From Ilumatobacteraceae bacterium (GTDB lineage: Bacteria > Actinomycetota > Acidimicrobiia > Acidimicrobiales > Ilumatobacteraceae), in NCBI GenBank assembly GCA_023262255.1, contig JALRBT010000002.1, positions 1-53,965 of the forward strand: a DNA stretch of 53,965 nt. Direction: 5' to 3'. The position numbers and the translations under genes were made by a program. Below, piece by piece: positions 1 through 9,787 of this stretch; the first letter of the stretch is position 1, and every line of letters begins with the position of its first letter. The notes beneath the pieces are model-generated. The model saw nothing but the letters and a program-made list of their open reading frames with translations. It was not told the origin of the DNA and did not search any database.

Positions 1-654
1 GGCCGCGTTGCCGCGCAATGCGACCGACAGCGCCTTGCCCGTGCGCTTGCAGTCTTCGAGGATCGCGAGCGCCTCATCGAGATCCTTGGCGCAGACGTCG
101 ACGTAGCCCGTGCGCAGGCGGAAATCGATGCTCGACTGGCGGCATTTGCGATTGCGAGCGAACTCGAGGGCCATCCAGACAATGCCGCCGCGTCGGCACT
201 AGGCGGGCTAACCGTGGCTGCGGCCGGTCGGGCGATACGTGTACCAATCGTCGTGGACGCCGACGTGGTGGTGTGGGTTCCGGAGATCACCACGTCCACC
301 AAGGAGTCGCGCACCAAGTTGAATCCGTCGGTGAGCCTCACCGATGCCGTTGCAAACGTTTCGCGATCGTCGTTGTTCGTCGCCGCGATGGTGACGGGAG
401 ACGTCGCCGCACTCAATGACGCCACCCATGATTGTTTGCATCAAGACGTTCGGCTGGCGATGGTGCCCGACACCAAACATGCGATGCGCGCGGCACTGGA
501 GGCGGGGGCGTACGCATCGTGGCTGTCGGGATCGGGACCGACCATGGCATGTCTCGTGGATCCGACACGCGCCGATGCCGTAGGTCGCGCCCTACCGAAG
601 GGTGGTGTTGTGCATCATCTGAAGATGGATCTCAACGGTCCGGTTGCGCGTTAA
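1..654 (+). CDS. thrB: Homoserine kinase (GHMP family), 5' truncated by window edge
   Basis: Frame 1 reads without stop from base 1: ...[19 protein letters not shown]... and C-terminal [12 protein letters not shown], typical of ThrB; TAA at 652-654. Confidence 0.87.
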   Translation, partial: GRVAAQCDRQRLARALAVFEDRERLIEILGADVDVARAQAEIDARLAAFAIASELEGHPDNAAASALGGLTVAAAGRAIRVPIVVDADVVVWVPEITTSTKESRTKLNPSVSLTDAVANVSRSSLFVAAMVTGDVAALNDATHDCLHQDVRLAMVPDTKHAMRAALEAGAYASWLSGSGPTMACLVDPTRADAVGRALPKGGVVHHLKMDLNGPVAR

Positions 655-1204
655 CGGCACTGCTTGCCGCGATATCGCGCAACATTCCACTCGGGAGATC
701 GAACAGCCTTTCGAGATGTGCCAGCACCAATTCGTTCGGGATGAAGGCGCGCCGACCCGGACGAGTGGACAGTTCGGCACGAGTGGTCCATATGCGCTGC
801 TGATCGACCGGATGGTTCTGCTTGAGGAGATCGTACGCCTCCTGGGGATCGAATCCGTTTGCAATTGCAATGCCCCACGCCGATGAGGTGCTGCGCGACA
901 TACCGGCGTGACAATGCACGAGAAGGTTGCGCCTACCGGTTCCCCACTCGACAATCTCGCGAACGTGATCGAGCGTGGGTGCGCGGTATCCGGCGTACGA
1001 CACCGTGACGTCGTCGAAGGTGACGATCTTGTGCTCGGGATGCTCGAAGTCTGCAACTTCATCGAGGTGCGGACCGACGGTCAGCACACTCTGAAAGTCG
1101 TGGCAGGTGTCGCGCGCTTCGTCAATGTTGCGCACGGTGGGGAGGAGATCGCTGCTAATGGAGGTGGGGAGTGAAAACGTCATGGGGTGTTTACGCACGT
1201 CCAT
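632..1204 (-). CDS. Dual-specificity/tyrosine-type protein phosphatase family protein
   Basis: VHCHAGMSRST matches the HCx5R(S/T) P-loop; start chosen at MDVRKHPMTFS; convergent 23-nt overlap with thrB end. Confidence 0.72.
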   Translation of the reverse strand: MDVRKHPMTFSLPTSISSDLLPTVRNIDEARDTCHDFQSVLTVGPHLDEVADFEHPEHKIVTFDDVTVSYAGYRAPTLDHVREIVEWGTGRRNLLVHCHAGMSRSTSSAWGIAIANGFDPQEAYDLLKQNHPVDQQRIWTTRAELSTRPGRRAFIPNELVLAHLERLFDLPSGMLRDIAASSAVNAQPDR

Positions 1205-1269
1205 GACCCAGATGTGATGGCGGACGCTGAAGATCCCCCGATGACGGAGACGTTCGAGATGTGGTGGGG

Positions 1270-1431
1270 CTAGATGTGGTCGGGGCGATCGCCGGGGAAC
1301 TCGCCGGTGTAGTCCATGTTCCAGAACTCGTTGCCACATTCTGGGCAGATGGTGAAGTCGTCGTCGTAGAAGGTGATGAGGGTGCCGCAGTAGTCACACG
1401 GCGTGCCATCTTCGATGATGTCGATGCTCAC
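1270..1431 (-). CDS. Small zinc-ribbon-like protein (about 53 aa)
   Basis: CDYC...CPEC pairs; GTG start at 1431; only the C-terminal end of a longer spurious ORF looks protein-like. Confidence 0.5.
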   Translation of the reverse strand: MSIDIIEDGTPCDYCGTLITFYDDDFTICPECGNEFWNMDYTGEFPGDRPDHI

Positions 1432-1512
1432 GAGGACGAGTATGGCAAGGGGGTGCGACGCCGTTGATCGAGGCGTTCGAACCCTGGCACACCCGTTGGC
1501 CACGGTGGTTTC

Positions 1513-1761
1513 ATGCGACAAGACCATTCGGCGGTGCCACAATGCCGCGCCGACGTGTCCGCCGACAACCGACGCGTCAGCCTCATTATTTCCTGTGATA
1601 CGTGTGTAATGCGCGAAACATCCGCATGCGACGACTGCATCGTGCCCATGTTGTGCGGCGAACCCGATGCCGTCATCTTTGACTACGAAGAGCTGCGTAC
1701 GTTGGCGGCACTGACCAAGGCCGGATTGACCCCGGGAATACGACACCAGCGCACCGCGTAG
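1513..1761 (+). CDS. Small Cys-rich conserved protein (CDTCVMRETSACDDCIV...)
   Basis: CxxC-x6-CxxC pattern followed by a helical tail, resembling a small actinobacterial family of unknown function; start uncertain. Confidence 0.5.
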   Translation: MRQDHSAVPQCRADVSADNRRVSLIISCDTCVMRETSACDDCIVPMLCGEPDAVIFDYEELRTLAALTKAGLTPGIRHQRTA

Positions 1762-1792
1762 CCGATACAACGGTCGGGCTACAGTCGCCCTC

Positions 1793-2497
1793 ATGAGGAG
1801 TCGCGCGCACCTGCAAGCCATGCGAACGTTGCCGACGACAGTGACACGTTGGGCGACGCCGCTCGCAGTGTTGGCACTCGCCACTTCCTGTGCTGGCGGC
1901 ATCGGCGTTGGTGACCGATCGGTGGCGGTGTTCACCAGTCGGTGCGGTACTACGCCGGCAACCTCCGGAGTGGGCGTCGTCGTTGATGAGGGTGTCGTGC
2001 TGACTGCCGCGCACGTGGTGGTTGGTGCGGGATCGGTCACCGTCTCCACGACGGGCGACGTCGTTGGGTCGCTGCCGGCCGACATCGTGCACCTGGACGT
2101 GCGCCGTGATCTGGCGCTGCTACGCGTCCCGGAGATTCGTGCCCGGCCCGTCGACCTCGCCGCTGCGAGCAGTGGCGACGATCTGACCGTGGCGTTGCCG
2201 GACGCCACGTTGGGGCGTGTGACCGTCACGCGACCGGTCACCATCAACATCGACGATGTGCGGGCGGACACGCGCTCGCGGCGCGCCGGGTACGAACTTC
2301 GCGGCGAATTAGTTCGCGGTGACAGTGGTGCCGGTTTGTTCGATGAACAGGGGAACCTCGTCGCGATGTTCTTCTCCAGATCCGTGACGCGAGACGTGAT
2401 CTATGCCATCGGATACACCGAGATCGCACACGTGCTCTCGGCACCGCGTGCGCTCTATTCCTGTGATCTCGACGAGTCTCGCGTGGTGATTCGATAG
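1793..2497 (+). CDS. Trypsin-like serine protease, probable lipoprotein
   Basis: Signal peptide with lipobox-like LATSC; catalytic triad contexts TAAHV, LDVRRDLALL, RGDSGAGL. Confidence 0.8.
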   Translation: MRSRAHLQAMRTLPTTVTRWATPLAVLALATSCAGGIGVGDRSVAVFTSRCGTTPATSGVGVVVDEGVVLTAAHVVVGAGSVTVSTTGDVVGSLPADIVHLDVRRDLALLRVPEIRARPVDLAAASSGDDLTVALPDATLGRVTVTRPVTINIDDVRADTRSRRAGYELRGELVRGDSGAGLFDEQGNLVAMFFSRSVTRDVIYAIGYTEIAHVLSAPRALYSCDLDESRVVIR

Positions 2498-2516
2498 GTA
2501 CGTAGCCTTCGGGGTC

Positions 2517-3569
2517 GTGGACGGTGTCGTGTCGTACGGCGAACGATTGATGACCATGGTTCGCGCGGCCGGCGCAGACCGTGCGGGAATCACCACCGCC
2601 GAACCACTGACGAGGGCCCGTCAGGCAATCGAGGCCCGTATTGCCTCGGGGATGGCCGACGGTATGCAGTTCACGTTTCGAAATCCGCAGCGATCGACCA
2701 CCCCGACCATGTCGGTGCCCGGTGCGAAGAGCATCCTGGTTGCTGCCCGGTCGTACTACGTGGACGAACGTTCCATGGGCAACCCCGATGCCAACGTTCC
2801 GGCTCGAGTCGCTCGCTATGCGTGGCGCAATCATTACGAACCCCTCCGTGACTGCCTCAGGGTTGCTGCCACGCAACTGAAGCGCGACGGGTACCGGGCG
2901 ACCGTGTTTGCGGACGACAATTCGATCGTCGATCGTGAGGTGGCGTATCGTGCGGGGCTCGGCTGGTACGGCAAGAACGCGAACCTGTTACTGGAAGGAC
3001 TCGGCAGTTGGTTCGTGCTGGGCTGCGTGGTGACGACCGCGGACCTCACTCCGACACATCGCAACGTGGAGGATGCCTGTGGAACGTGCCGACGGTGTAT
3101 CGACTCGTGTCCCACCGGCGCAATCGTTTCACCGGGTGTGGTGGATGCCCGTAGATGTCTGGCATGGCTCATCCAGAAGCCCGGGGTATTCGATCCCGCA
3201 TTCCGGGATGCGCTGGGGACACGTATCTATGGCTGCGACGACTGTCAGGAGGTGTGTCCACCAACGCGGCGTGGCGCTATCGAAAGTGATGGCGGTGATC
3301 TGAGCACCCGCAACGTCGTCGATGCATTGGAGATTCTCACGGCTCCCGACGCCGAAGTACTCGAGATCTGCGATGAGTGGTACGTTGCCGACCGCAATCC
3401 TCGGTGGGTGAGACGTAATGCGCTCGTCATCGTGGGGAACAGCAACATGGGAGAGACTGAGGAGGTGGCGTTGGTCTTGTCGAAGTACATACACGGGGAC
3501 GACGCCCTACTTCGAGAACATGCCCAGTGGGCTGCACGCAAGCTTGGTCGGTTGGATCTGCTCACATGA
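2517..3569 (+). CDS. queG: Epoxyqueuosine reductase QueG-type Fe-S protein
   Basis: CGTCRRCIDSCPTGAI and CDDCQEVCP double 4Fe-4S motifs; QueG-like N-terminus; GTG start. Confidence 0.88.
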   Translation: MDGVVSYGERLMTMVRAAGADRAGITTAEPLTRARQAIEARIASGMADGMQFTFRNPQRSTTPTMSVPGAKSILVAARSYYVDERSMGNPDANVPARVARYAWRNHYEPLRDCLRVAATQLKRDGYRATVFADDNSIVDREVAYRAGLGWYGKNANLLLEGLGSWFVLGCVVTTADLTPTHRNVEDACGTCRRCIDSCPTGAIVSPGVVDARRCLAWLIQKPGVFDPAFRDALGTRIYGCDDCQEVCPPTRRGAIESDGGDLSTRNVVDALEILTAPDAEVLEICDEWYVADRNPRWVRRNALVIVGNSNMGETEEVALVLSKYIHGDDALLREHAQWAARKLGRLDLLT

Positions 3570-4726
3570 AGCACCTCTTGGTGACCAACGACTTTCCGCC
3601 GAAGGTCGGCGGTATCCAGAACATGTTGTGGGAGTTGTGGCGAAGACTGGACCCCTCGTCGTTTGCCGTGCTCACCAGCCCGCACCCCGATGCGCGGAGC
3701 TTCGACGCTCGGCAACCATTTCGCATCGAGCGGATCCGTGAGCCGGTGTTGCTTCCTCACCCGCTGATGGTTCGTCGAATAGAGCGGTTGGCCGCGGAAT
3801 TCGGCGCCGAGCACGTGGTGATCGACCCGGCTTTGCCGCTGGGGCTCGTCGGGCGTTCTCTCTCGCTTCCGTACAGCGTGATGGTGCATGGAGCAGAGAT
3901 CACGGTGCCGGGTCGCCTACCGGCTTCACGTCAGGTACTCGCACACGTGCTGAATGGAGCCTCCCAGGTACTCGCATCGGGCCGGTATCCGACGGCGGAG
4001 GCGATCCGGGCGATGGAACGCACGCGGCGACGCGGGCCCGAGATCGTGCAGATTCCACCCGGTGTCGACACCGAGCGTTTCGTGCCACTCGATGAGCCAA
4101 CTCGACGGGCGGCACGCGAACGATTCGGGGTGTCGCCGCACGCGCCACTGGTGGTGGGGGTCAGTCGCCTGGTGCCCCGCAAGGGCTTCGATGTTGCCAT
4201 CCGTGCCGTTGCCCGGCTGGCGTCAGCCGCTCGAAACTCCAGTGACGCGAGTGAACTCGCGGATGTCACGATGCTGATCGGTGGAACGGGGCGCGAGCAC
4301 GCACGACTACAGGCGCTGATCAAGGAGCTGGACGCACCGGTGCGACTGCTGGGCCGAGTTTCGGACGCCGACCTTCCAGCGCTGTACGGCTGTGCGGATG
4401 CATTCCTCATGTTGTGTCGTAATCGGTGGGCAGGCCTCGAGCAAGAAGGCTTCGGGATCGTGTTCGCCGAGGCTGCGGCATGTGCCGTGCCCCAAATTGC
4501 CGGCAACAGTGGAGGCGCAGCCGACGCCGTCGTCGATGGCGTCACCGGCTACGTGGTGAGCAACCCCGGGAGTGTCGACGACGTCGCCGAACGATTGTCC
4601 TTTTTGCTGAAGGACGCGAACCTGCGAACGAGGATGGGTATGGCTGCCCGAGCCCGAGCAGTTGCCGAGTTCGATTACTCGGTGCTGGCGGCCCGCCTCG
4701 CGAATGCTCTCCGTACGACCAACTAG
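3566..4726 (+). CDS. GT4 glycosyltransferase (PimB-like)
   Basis: N-terminal TNDFPPKVGGIQ, C-terminal EGFGIVFAEAAACAVPQIAGNSGGAADAV; ATGA overlap with queG. Confidence 0.85.
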   Translation: MKHLLVTNDFPPKVGGIQNMLWELWRRLDPSSFAVLTSPHPDARSFDARQPFRIERIREPVLLPHPLMVRRIERLAAEFGAEHVVIDPALPLGLVGRSLSLPYSVMVHGAEITVPGRLPASRQVLAHVLNGASQVLASGRYPTAEAIRAMERTRRRGPEIVQIPPGVDTERFVPLDEPTRRAARERFGVSPHAPLVVGVSRLVPRKGFDVAIRAVARLASAARNSSDASELADVTMLIGGTGREHARLQALIKELDAPVRLLGRVSDADLPALYGCADAFLMLCRNRWAGLEQEGFGIVFAEAAACAVPQIAGNSGGAADAVVDGVTGYVVSNPGSVDDVAERLSFLLKDANLRTRMGMAARARAVAEFDYSVLAARLANALRTTN

Positions 4727-4736
4727 CCTTGCCTGC

Positions 4737-5168
4737 GTGATCGACCAGGCGACCGAAACGGAACACGTCGCCGCGGGTCCCTCCCGTTGCTTCGACGTTG
4801 CGGTGGACTTCGAACGGTACCCGGAGTGGGCGCGCGACGTGAAAGAGGCCAACATCCTCGAGCGTGATTCGAGTGGACGCGCGACCAAGGTGGAATACCG
4901 CGCAAGCGCCCTCGGGCGAAGCACCCACTACACCTTGTCATACGACTACTCCCAAGCGCCGGAGCGAATCTCCTGGTCGCTGGTCGAGGGCGACATCATG
5001 AGGGCGATCGACGGCGCGTACACGTTCGCTGCGGCGGACGGAGGAACCGACATCACCTACTCGCTCAAGATCGAGTTGATCATTCCCCTCCCGGGTTTCG
5101 TGAAGCGTCGCGCAGAGGTGCGCATCTTGCACACCTTGAAAGAATTGAAGACTCGCGCGGAGTCGTGA
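4737..5168 (+). CDS. SRPBCC/polyketide cyclase-dehydrase family protein
   Basis: FDVAVDFERYPEWARDVKEANI... fold pattern; GTG start. Confidence 0.8.
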   Translation: MIDQATETEHVAAGPSRCFDVAVDFERYPEWARDVKEANILERDSSGRATKVEYRASALGRSTHYTLSYDYSQAPERISWSLVEGDIMRAIDGAYTFAAADGGTDITYSLKIELIIPLPGFVKRRAEVRILHTLKELKTRAES

Positions 5169-6055
5169 CCCTCGCTGCGGGAATCGACGTCGGCGGCACC
5201 AAGTGTCTCGGCGTCGTAATCGATGTCGATTCGGACATCGGCAGCGAGCACGACATCCTCCGCGAGGTGCGTTACCCAACGCCACACGCTTCCGAGTTGG
5301 TTGACGCACTCGCCGTGTTGGCCGCGGAGCTCGGAGAGGTGGAGACGTTGTCGGTGGGGGTTCCCGGACTCATCACCTTGAGCGGCGTCATGAGGGCGTC
5401 ACCGAACATCCCCGGTTCGGTGGACGTCGCGGTCGGCCCCGATCTTTCGAAGCGACTCGGCCGTCCCATCCACGTCGACAACGACGGCAATGCCGCCGCG
5501 CTCGCGGAATGGCGCTACGGCGCCGGTCGCGGCGCACGCAACATGTGGATGGTCACGCTCGGCACCGGAATTGGCGGTGGGCACGTGCTGAACGGGGTCG
5601 TGCAGCGCGGTGTCAACGGTTTCGCAGGGGAGATCGGACACACGGTGGTGAACCCCGATGGGCCTCGCTGCACGTGCGGACGAAAGGGTTGTTGGGAGGT
5701 GTATGCCTCCGGGCGCGGCCTCGGGATGTTGGCGAGCGGTGAACCGGGAGAGAGCGTGATCGAGCGGTCGCGTCGCGGTGACGCCGATGCGATAACGGTG
5801 CTGGAGGCCTACTCGCGGTGGGTGGCGATCGGCCTTTCGAACCTCACCAACGTGAGTGACCCCGATGTCATCGTCATCGGAGGGGGAGTATCCGAGGCGG
5901 CAGACGTGATCATGCCGATGGTGAAGCGCTGGTTCGTCGAAACCCTCTACTCGCCCGAGCAGCGACAACATCCTGATCTTCGGGTTGCGCAGTTGGGTGA
6001 GCATGCCGGAGCAATCGGTGCCGCCTTGCTGCCACGCTTCACCGTCGCGTCTTAG
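5165..6055 (+). CDS. ROK family glucokinase
   Basis: AAGIDVGGTK, GTGIGGG, ROK zinc motif CTCGRKGCWE; GTGA overlap with upstream gene. Confidence 0.83.
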   Translation: MTLAAGIDVGGTKCLGVVIDVDSDIGSEHDILREVRYPTPHASELVDALAVLAAELGEVETLSVGVPGLITLSGVMRASPNIPGSVDVAVGPDLSKRLGRPIHVDNDGNAAALAEWRYGAGRGARNMWMVTLGTGIGGGHVLNGVVQRGVNGFAGEIGHTVVNPDGPRCTCGRKGCWEVYASGRGLGMLASGEPGESVIERSRRGDADAITVLEAYSRWVAIGLSNLTNVSDPDVIVIGGGVSEAADVIMPMVKRWFVETLYSPEQRQHPDLRVAQLGEHAGAIGAALLPRFTVAS

Positions 6056-6064
6056 GCTTGCGTC

Positions 6065-7279
6065 GTGGACTTTCGTCGCATAAGCAACCTGCCACCGTAT
6101 GTGTTCACCATCATCAACAATCTGAAGATCACTGCTCGTCGCGATGGCGACGACATCATCGACCTCGGTTTCGGGAACCCCGACATTCCATCGCCCGACA
6201 TCGCAGTGGAGAAGTTGGCGGAGGCGGCGCACAATCCGAAGAACCACCGGTACTCGCTGTCGCGTGGCTTGCCCAAACTCCGTGAGGCCGTGGCGGGAAT
6301 GTACCAGCGCAAATTCGGGGTGACACTCGATCCCGACCTACAGATCACCAACACGATCGGCTCGAAGGAAGGATTCAGTCACCTGATGTGGGTGCTGCTC
6401 GAGTCAGGGGATGCAGCAATCGTCCCGAGTCCGAGTTACCCGATCCACATCTTCGGTCCACTCTTTGCCGGAGCCGATCTGCGACAAATCCCCATGCGTA
6501 GCCAACGACGGCTGCTATCTCCTACGGATGTCGACGTCGAATATCAAGACGAGTTCTTCGACGCCATGCACAAAGCCTGGGAGGTGGGCTGGCCGAAGCC
6601 GCGCGTGCTGGTGATCTCGTTCCCCCACAATCCCACGGGTGCCACCGTGGATCTGTCCTTCATGCAGCGCGTGGTGGACTTTTGTCGCGAGCGGGAGATG
6701 ATCGTCGTGCACGACTTCGCCTATGCCGACATGGGCTTCAACGGGTACGAGCCGCCGTCGATACTCCAAGCCGACGGCGCGATGGAGTGTGCCGTGGAGC
6801 TGTATTCGATGACCAAGGGGTATTCGATGGCGGGCTGGCGCTGTGCATTCCTCGCGGGGAACACCGAGGTGGTACAGGCCCTCGTGAAGTTGAAGTCGTA
6901 CCTCGACTACGGAACGTTCCAGCCGATCCAGATTGCAGCGACCGTCACATTGAACGAGGCGCAGGACTTTCCCGTGGAGGTGTGCAAGACGTATCAATCT
7001 CGTCGAGACGCCTTGATCGACGGACTCGAACGTATCGGCTGGTCGATTCCGTCACCTCGCGGCTCGATGTTCGTGTGGGCTCCGATTCCCGAGGCATACC
7101 GCGAAATGAACTCGGTGGAGTTCTGTTCGCATCTGGTGACGGAGTGCAACGTGGCGCTATCACCGGGTTCCGGATTTGGGCCGGGCGGCGAGGGCTTCGT
7201 ACGTTTCGCGCTGATCGAGAACGAGCAGCGCATTCACCAAGCCGTTCGCAATCTCGACCACGGTCTACCGAAGCTCTAG
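6065..7279 (+). CDS. alaC: PLP-dependent aminotransferase, AlaC-like (alanine synthesis)
   Basis: LPPYVFTIINNLKITARRDGDDIIDLGFGNPD; Lys motif SMTKGYSMAGWR. Confidence 0.8.
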   Translation: MDFRRISNLPPYVFTIINNLKITARRDGDDIIDLGFGNPDIPSPDIAVEKLAEAAHNPKNHRYSLSRGLPKLREAVAGMYQRKFGVTLDPDLQITNTIGSKEGFSHLMWVLLESGDAAIVPSPSYPIHIFGPLFAGADLRQIPMRSQRRLLSPTDVDVEYQDEFFDAMHKAWEVGWPKPRVLVISFPHNPTGATVDLSFMQRVVDFCREREMIVVHDFAYADMGFNGYEPPSILQADGAMECAVELYSMTKGYSMAGWRCAFLAGNTEVVQALVKLKSYLDYGTFQPIQIAATVTLNEAQDFPVEVCKTYQSRRDALIDGLERIGWSIPSPRGSMFVWAPIPEAYREMNSVEFCSHLVTECNVALSPGSGFGPGGEGFVRFALIENEQRIHQAVRNLDHGLPKL

Positions 7280-7597
7280 GGGTCGTAGCGATCCACTGAA
7301 TCCAGGGCAGTGCCGCCCACGGTGACCAGTACCGATCCACGTGGACGAAAACCACGTCGGCAGCCGTTGTGTCGGAAGGCTTGACAAGTTCCGTCGGTGG
7401 TCTATCGTGCCCCGCCATGACTACGCGAAGAATCTCTGCCTCGCCGCGGTGTCGTGCGCACACAGCTGGTCGTGAGTATTTCCGAAGCAGAGCACCACGT
7501 CGAATCACCGGACGCCAAGCGTCCGATCCAGGGTCCACCGCCGGACGCACAGTGTCTCCGGCTTCATCATTCGCTACGAGAGAAAATCGGGATCACC

Positions 7598-7942
7598 GTG
7601 GCGGATGATCTCATGGAGTTTCTCCCGCCAGGGGGCTGGGGTGACCTGGCGCGTCGATCGGATGTCGAGGTCGTCGAGCGCCGGCTCGACGCCAAGATCG
7701 ATGCGCTTGGTGCGCGGCTTGACGCCAAGATCGATGCGCTCGGTGCGCGACTCGATTCACGAATCGACGCACTCGAAGCCCGCATCGACGGGTTGGGGCA
7801 ACAGATCTCGTAGCTTCGCGACGAGGTGCGGGCGCTCGGCAATCTTCGAACCACCATCGTGCTCACGGGTGCGTCCATGGGTATCTCACTCTTCGTTGGA
7901 TTGGGTGGGCTCATGGTGGCAATCGTGCAACTCGCCGGTTGA
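7598..7942 (+). pseudogene. Coiled-coil protein with C-terminal TM helix, interrupted by one in-frame TAG (7811-7813)
   Basis: GTG start VADDLMEFLPPGGW...LGQQIS*LRDEVRALGNLRTTIVLTGASMGISLFVGLGGLMVAIVQLAG, same frame on both sides of TAG, ending at TGA 7940-7942. Confidence 0.55.
7688..7786 (+). repeat. Three 33-bp tandem units encoding an 11-residue (hendecad) coiled-coil repeat
   Basis: gacgccaagatcgatgcgctTggtgcgcGgctT x2 near-identical plus a diverged third copy; DAKIDALGARL. Confidence 0.85.
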
Positions 7943-7951
7943 CAACCCACC

Positions 7952-8212
7952 ATGAACGAAGAAGCCGAACTACGTCGTGCGTTGCGTGGCCCGCTCGGGC
8001 GGCGCGGCGCCGATGCCATCAGTGACGCCATCATCGAAACTCGCTCCCGTGTGCAGCGTGACATCGACGACGTTCGACGGTCGGTGCGGCGACTCGATCG
8101 CCTTCCTGAGCGCATCGAACGTCTTCGCGTGGTTGTCGTCGTTGCTGCTACCGCCATCTTTTTGGGGCTGAGTGGCGTGGTGTTGGTCGTGGGGCAGTTC
8201 GTGTCGCGCTGA
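7952..8212 (+). CDS. Small protein with charged/coiled N-terminus and C-terminal TM helix
   Basis: MNEEAELRRALRGPLG...RLRVVVVVAATAIFLGLSGVVLVVGQFVSR. Confidence 0.6.
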   Translation: MNEEAELRRALRGPLGRRGADAISDAIIETRSRVQRDIDDVRRSVRRLDRLPERIERLRVVVVVAATAIFLGLSGVVLVVGQFVSR

Positions 8213-8217
8213 GCAAC

Positions 8218-9714
8218 TCAATTCGTTATCCAGTGACGCGAGCGCTCGATGGCACGTAGCCACTGGGCGTGCGCCGTGTCACGTTCGGTACTGCGGGGAG
8301 TAAAGCGTTGCTCGAGTGCCCAACGCGCGGCGATGTCGTCGGTTGAAGCCCATACTCCCTCCGCGAGACCCGCCAAGTACGCCGCACCCATGGCGGTGGT
8401 CTCGAGCTCCGTTGGTCGTAGAACGTCGACACCGAGTTGGTCGGCCTGCAGTTGCAACATCAGATCCATGACCGCCGCACCGCCATCTACACGCAGGTCA
8501 CGAATCGCAACACCCGATGCGTGGGTCATTGCGTCGACGACGTCGCGTGTCTGAAACACCATCGACTCGACGACGGCTCGGGCAACGTGGGCGCGACCGG
8601 TGCCCCGTGTGATGCCGAACATCGCGCCTCGTGCATACGGATCCCACCACGGACTACCGAGACCGGCGAATGCGGGCACCATCACCACACCCCCGGCGTC
8701 CGGCACGGACTCGGCGAGAGGGCCAATGTCACTCGACTTCGCGATGATGCCGAGCCCATCACGCAGCCACTGCACTGCGGCACCGGTCACGAAGATCGCG
8801 CCCTCCAGTGCGTAGGTGGCGGGACCCGTTCCGAGCCGCCATGCCACCGTGGTGAGCATGCCGTCGGTCGGAGACGGACACTCGGTGCCGACGTTGAGGA
8901 GCACGAAACTGCCGGTGCCGTAGGTGTTCTTGGCGCTTCCGGTCTGAAAACATGCCTGGCCGAACAGTGCCGCCTGCTGGTCGCCGGCAACTCCGCTGAT
9001 TGGAACACCGGCAGGAAGGTCTCCGTCGCCGATCGTTACACCGATTCGACCACTCGAGGGCACCACGTCGGGGAGGGTTCGTGAGTCGACGTCGAACATC
9101 GCGCACATCGGCGGGCTCCATTGAAGAGTTCGGATGTCGAAGAGCATCGTGCGCGATGCGTTTGATACGTCGGTGGCGAACGCCGCGCCTCCGGTGAGGC
9201 GATGAATCAGGAAGGCATCGATGGTGGCGAACGCAAGGTTCGGGTTGTCACCAACGCTGGTGTTTCGCAACAACCATTCCACCTTGGATCCTGAGAAGTA
9301 CGGGTCGAGTACGAGGCCGGTGGTAGCGCGAACCTCGGGGAGGTGCATGGCGAGCGCATCGCAGCGCTCTGCGGTTCGGCGGTCTTGCCAGACGATGGCG
9401 CGATGCAATGGCGCCCCCGAACGTCGATCGATCGCAACCACCGTCTCCCGTTGGTTGGTGATACCGATGGCGGCGATGGGTTCGTGGATTTGCCGGCATA
9501 CGGATTGCAGTGTGGTCCGCGCTGCGCGCCAGATTTCTTCCGCATCATGCTCGACCCAGCCGGGTTGCGGATAGTGCTGGGAGAATTCGCGGTACTCGGC
9601 GATGGAGGGCCGACCATCGCTGAACACCGCCCTGGTGCGAACGCCGGTGGTTCCGGCGTCGATCGCGAGGACGACTCCTGCACCTGCGAGATTGGATGCG
9701 GTCCTCGTGGCCAT
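8218..9714 (-). CDS. glpK: Glycerol kinase
   Basis: AIDAGTTGVRTRAVFS, QHYPQPGWVEHD, FSGSKVEWLL, YGTGSFVLLN. Confidence 0.93.
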   Translation of the reverse strand: MATRTASNLAGAGVVLAIDAGTTGVRTRAVFSDGRPSIAEYREFSQHYPQPGWVEHDAEEIWRAARTTLQSVCRQIHEPIAAIGITNQRETVVAIDRRSGAPLHRAIVWQDRRTAERCDALAMHLPEVRATTGLVLDPYFSGSKVEWLLRNTSVGDNPNLAFATIDAFLIHRLTGGAAFATDVSNASRTMLFDIRTLQWSPPMCAMFDVDSRTLPDVVPSSGRIGVTIGDGDLPAGVPISGVAGDQQAALFGQACFQTGSAKNTYGTGSFVLLNVGTECPSPTDGMLTTVAWRLGTGPATYALEGAIFVTGAAVQWLRDGLGIIAKSSDIGPLAESVPDAGGVVMVPAFAGLGSPWWDPYARGAMFGITRGTGRAHVARAVVESMVFQTRDVVDAMTHASGVAIRDLRVDGGAAVMDLMLQLQADQLGVDVLRPTELETTAMGAAYLAGLAEGVWASTDDIAARWALEQRFTPRSTERDTAHAQWLRAIERSRHWITN

Positions 9715-9729
9715 GGCGAGACAATAGTG

Positions 9730-9787
9730 CCGACGGATGGACGGTTACGACGAAACCGCCGACGGATGGGTCGCTACGACGAAACCG
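9730..9787. repeat. Tandem 29-bp direct repeat between glpK start and histidine-kinase 3' end
   Basis: ccgacggatgg[acggt/gtcgc]tacgacgaaaccg x2, 25/29 identical by eye. Confidence 0.8.

Noticed and set aside
7339-7357. ACGTGG-acgaaaa-CCACGT hairpin after alaC as a terminator
   Set aside because: Only 6 bp with no U-tract; not distinguishable from chance in GC-rich DNA.
7417-7608. 63-codon ORF after a good TTGACA(7381)-N16-TATCGT(7403) promoter
   Set aside because: Translation MTTRRISASPRCRAHT... is not protein-like; the promoter more likely serves the downstream coiled-coil gene, though a degraded gene here cannot be excluded.
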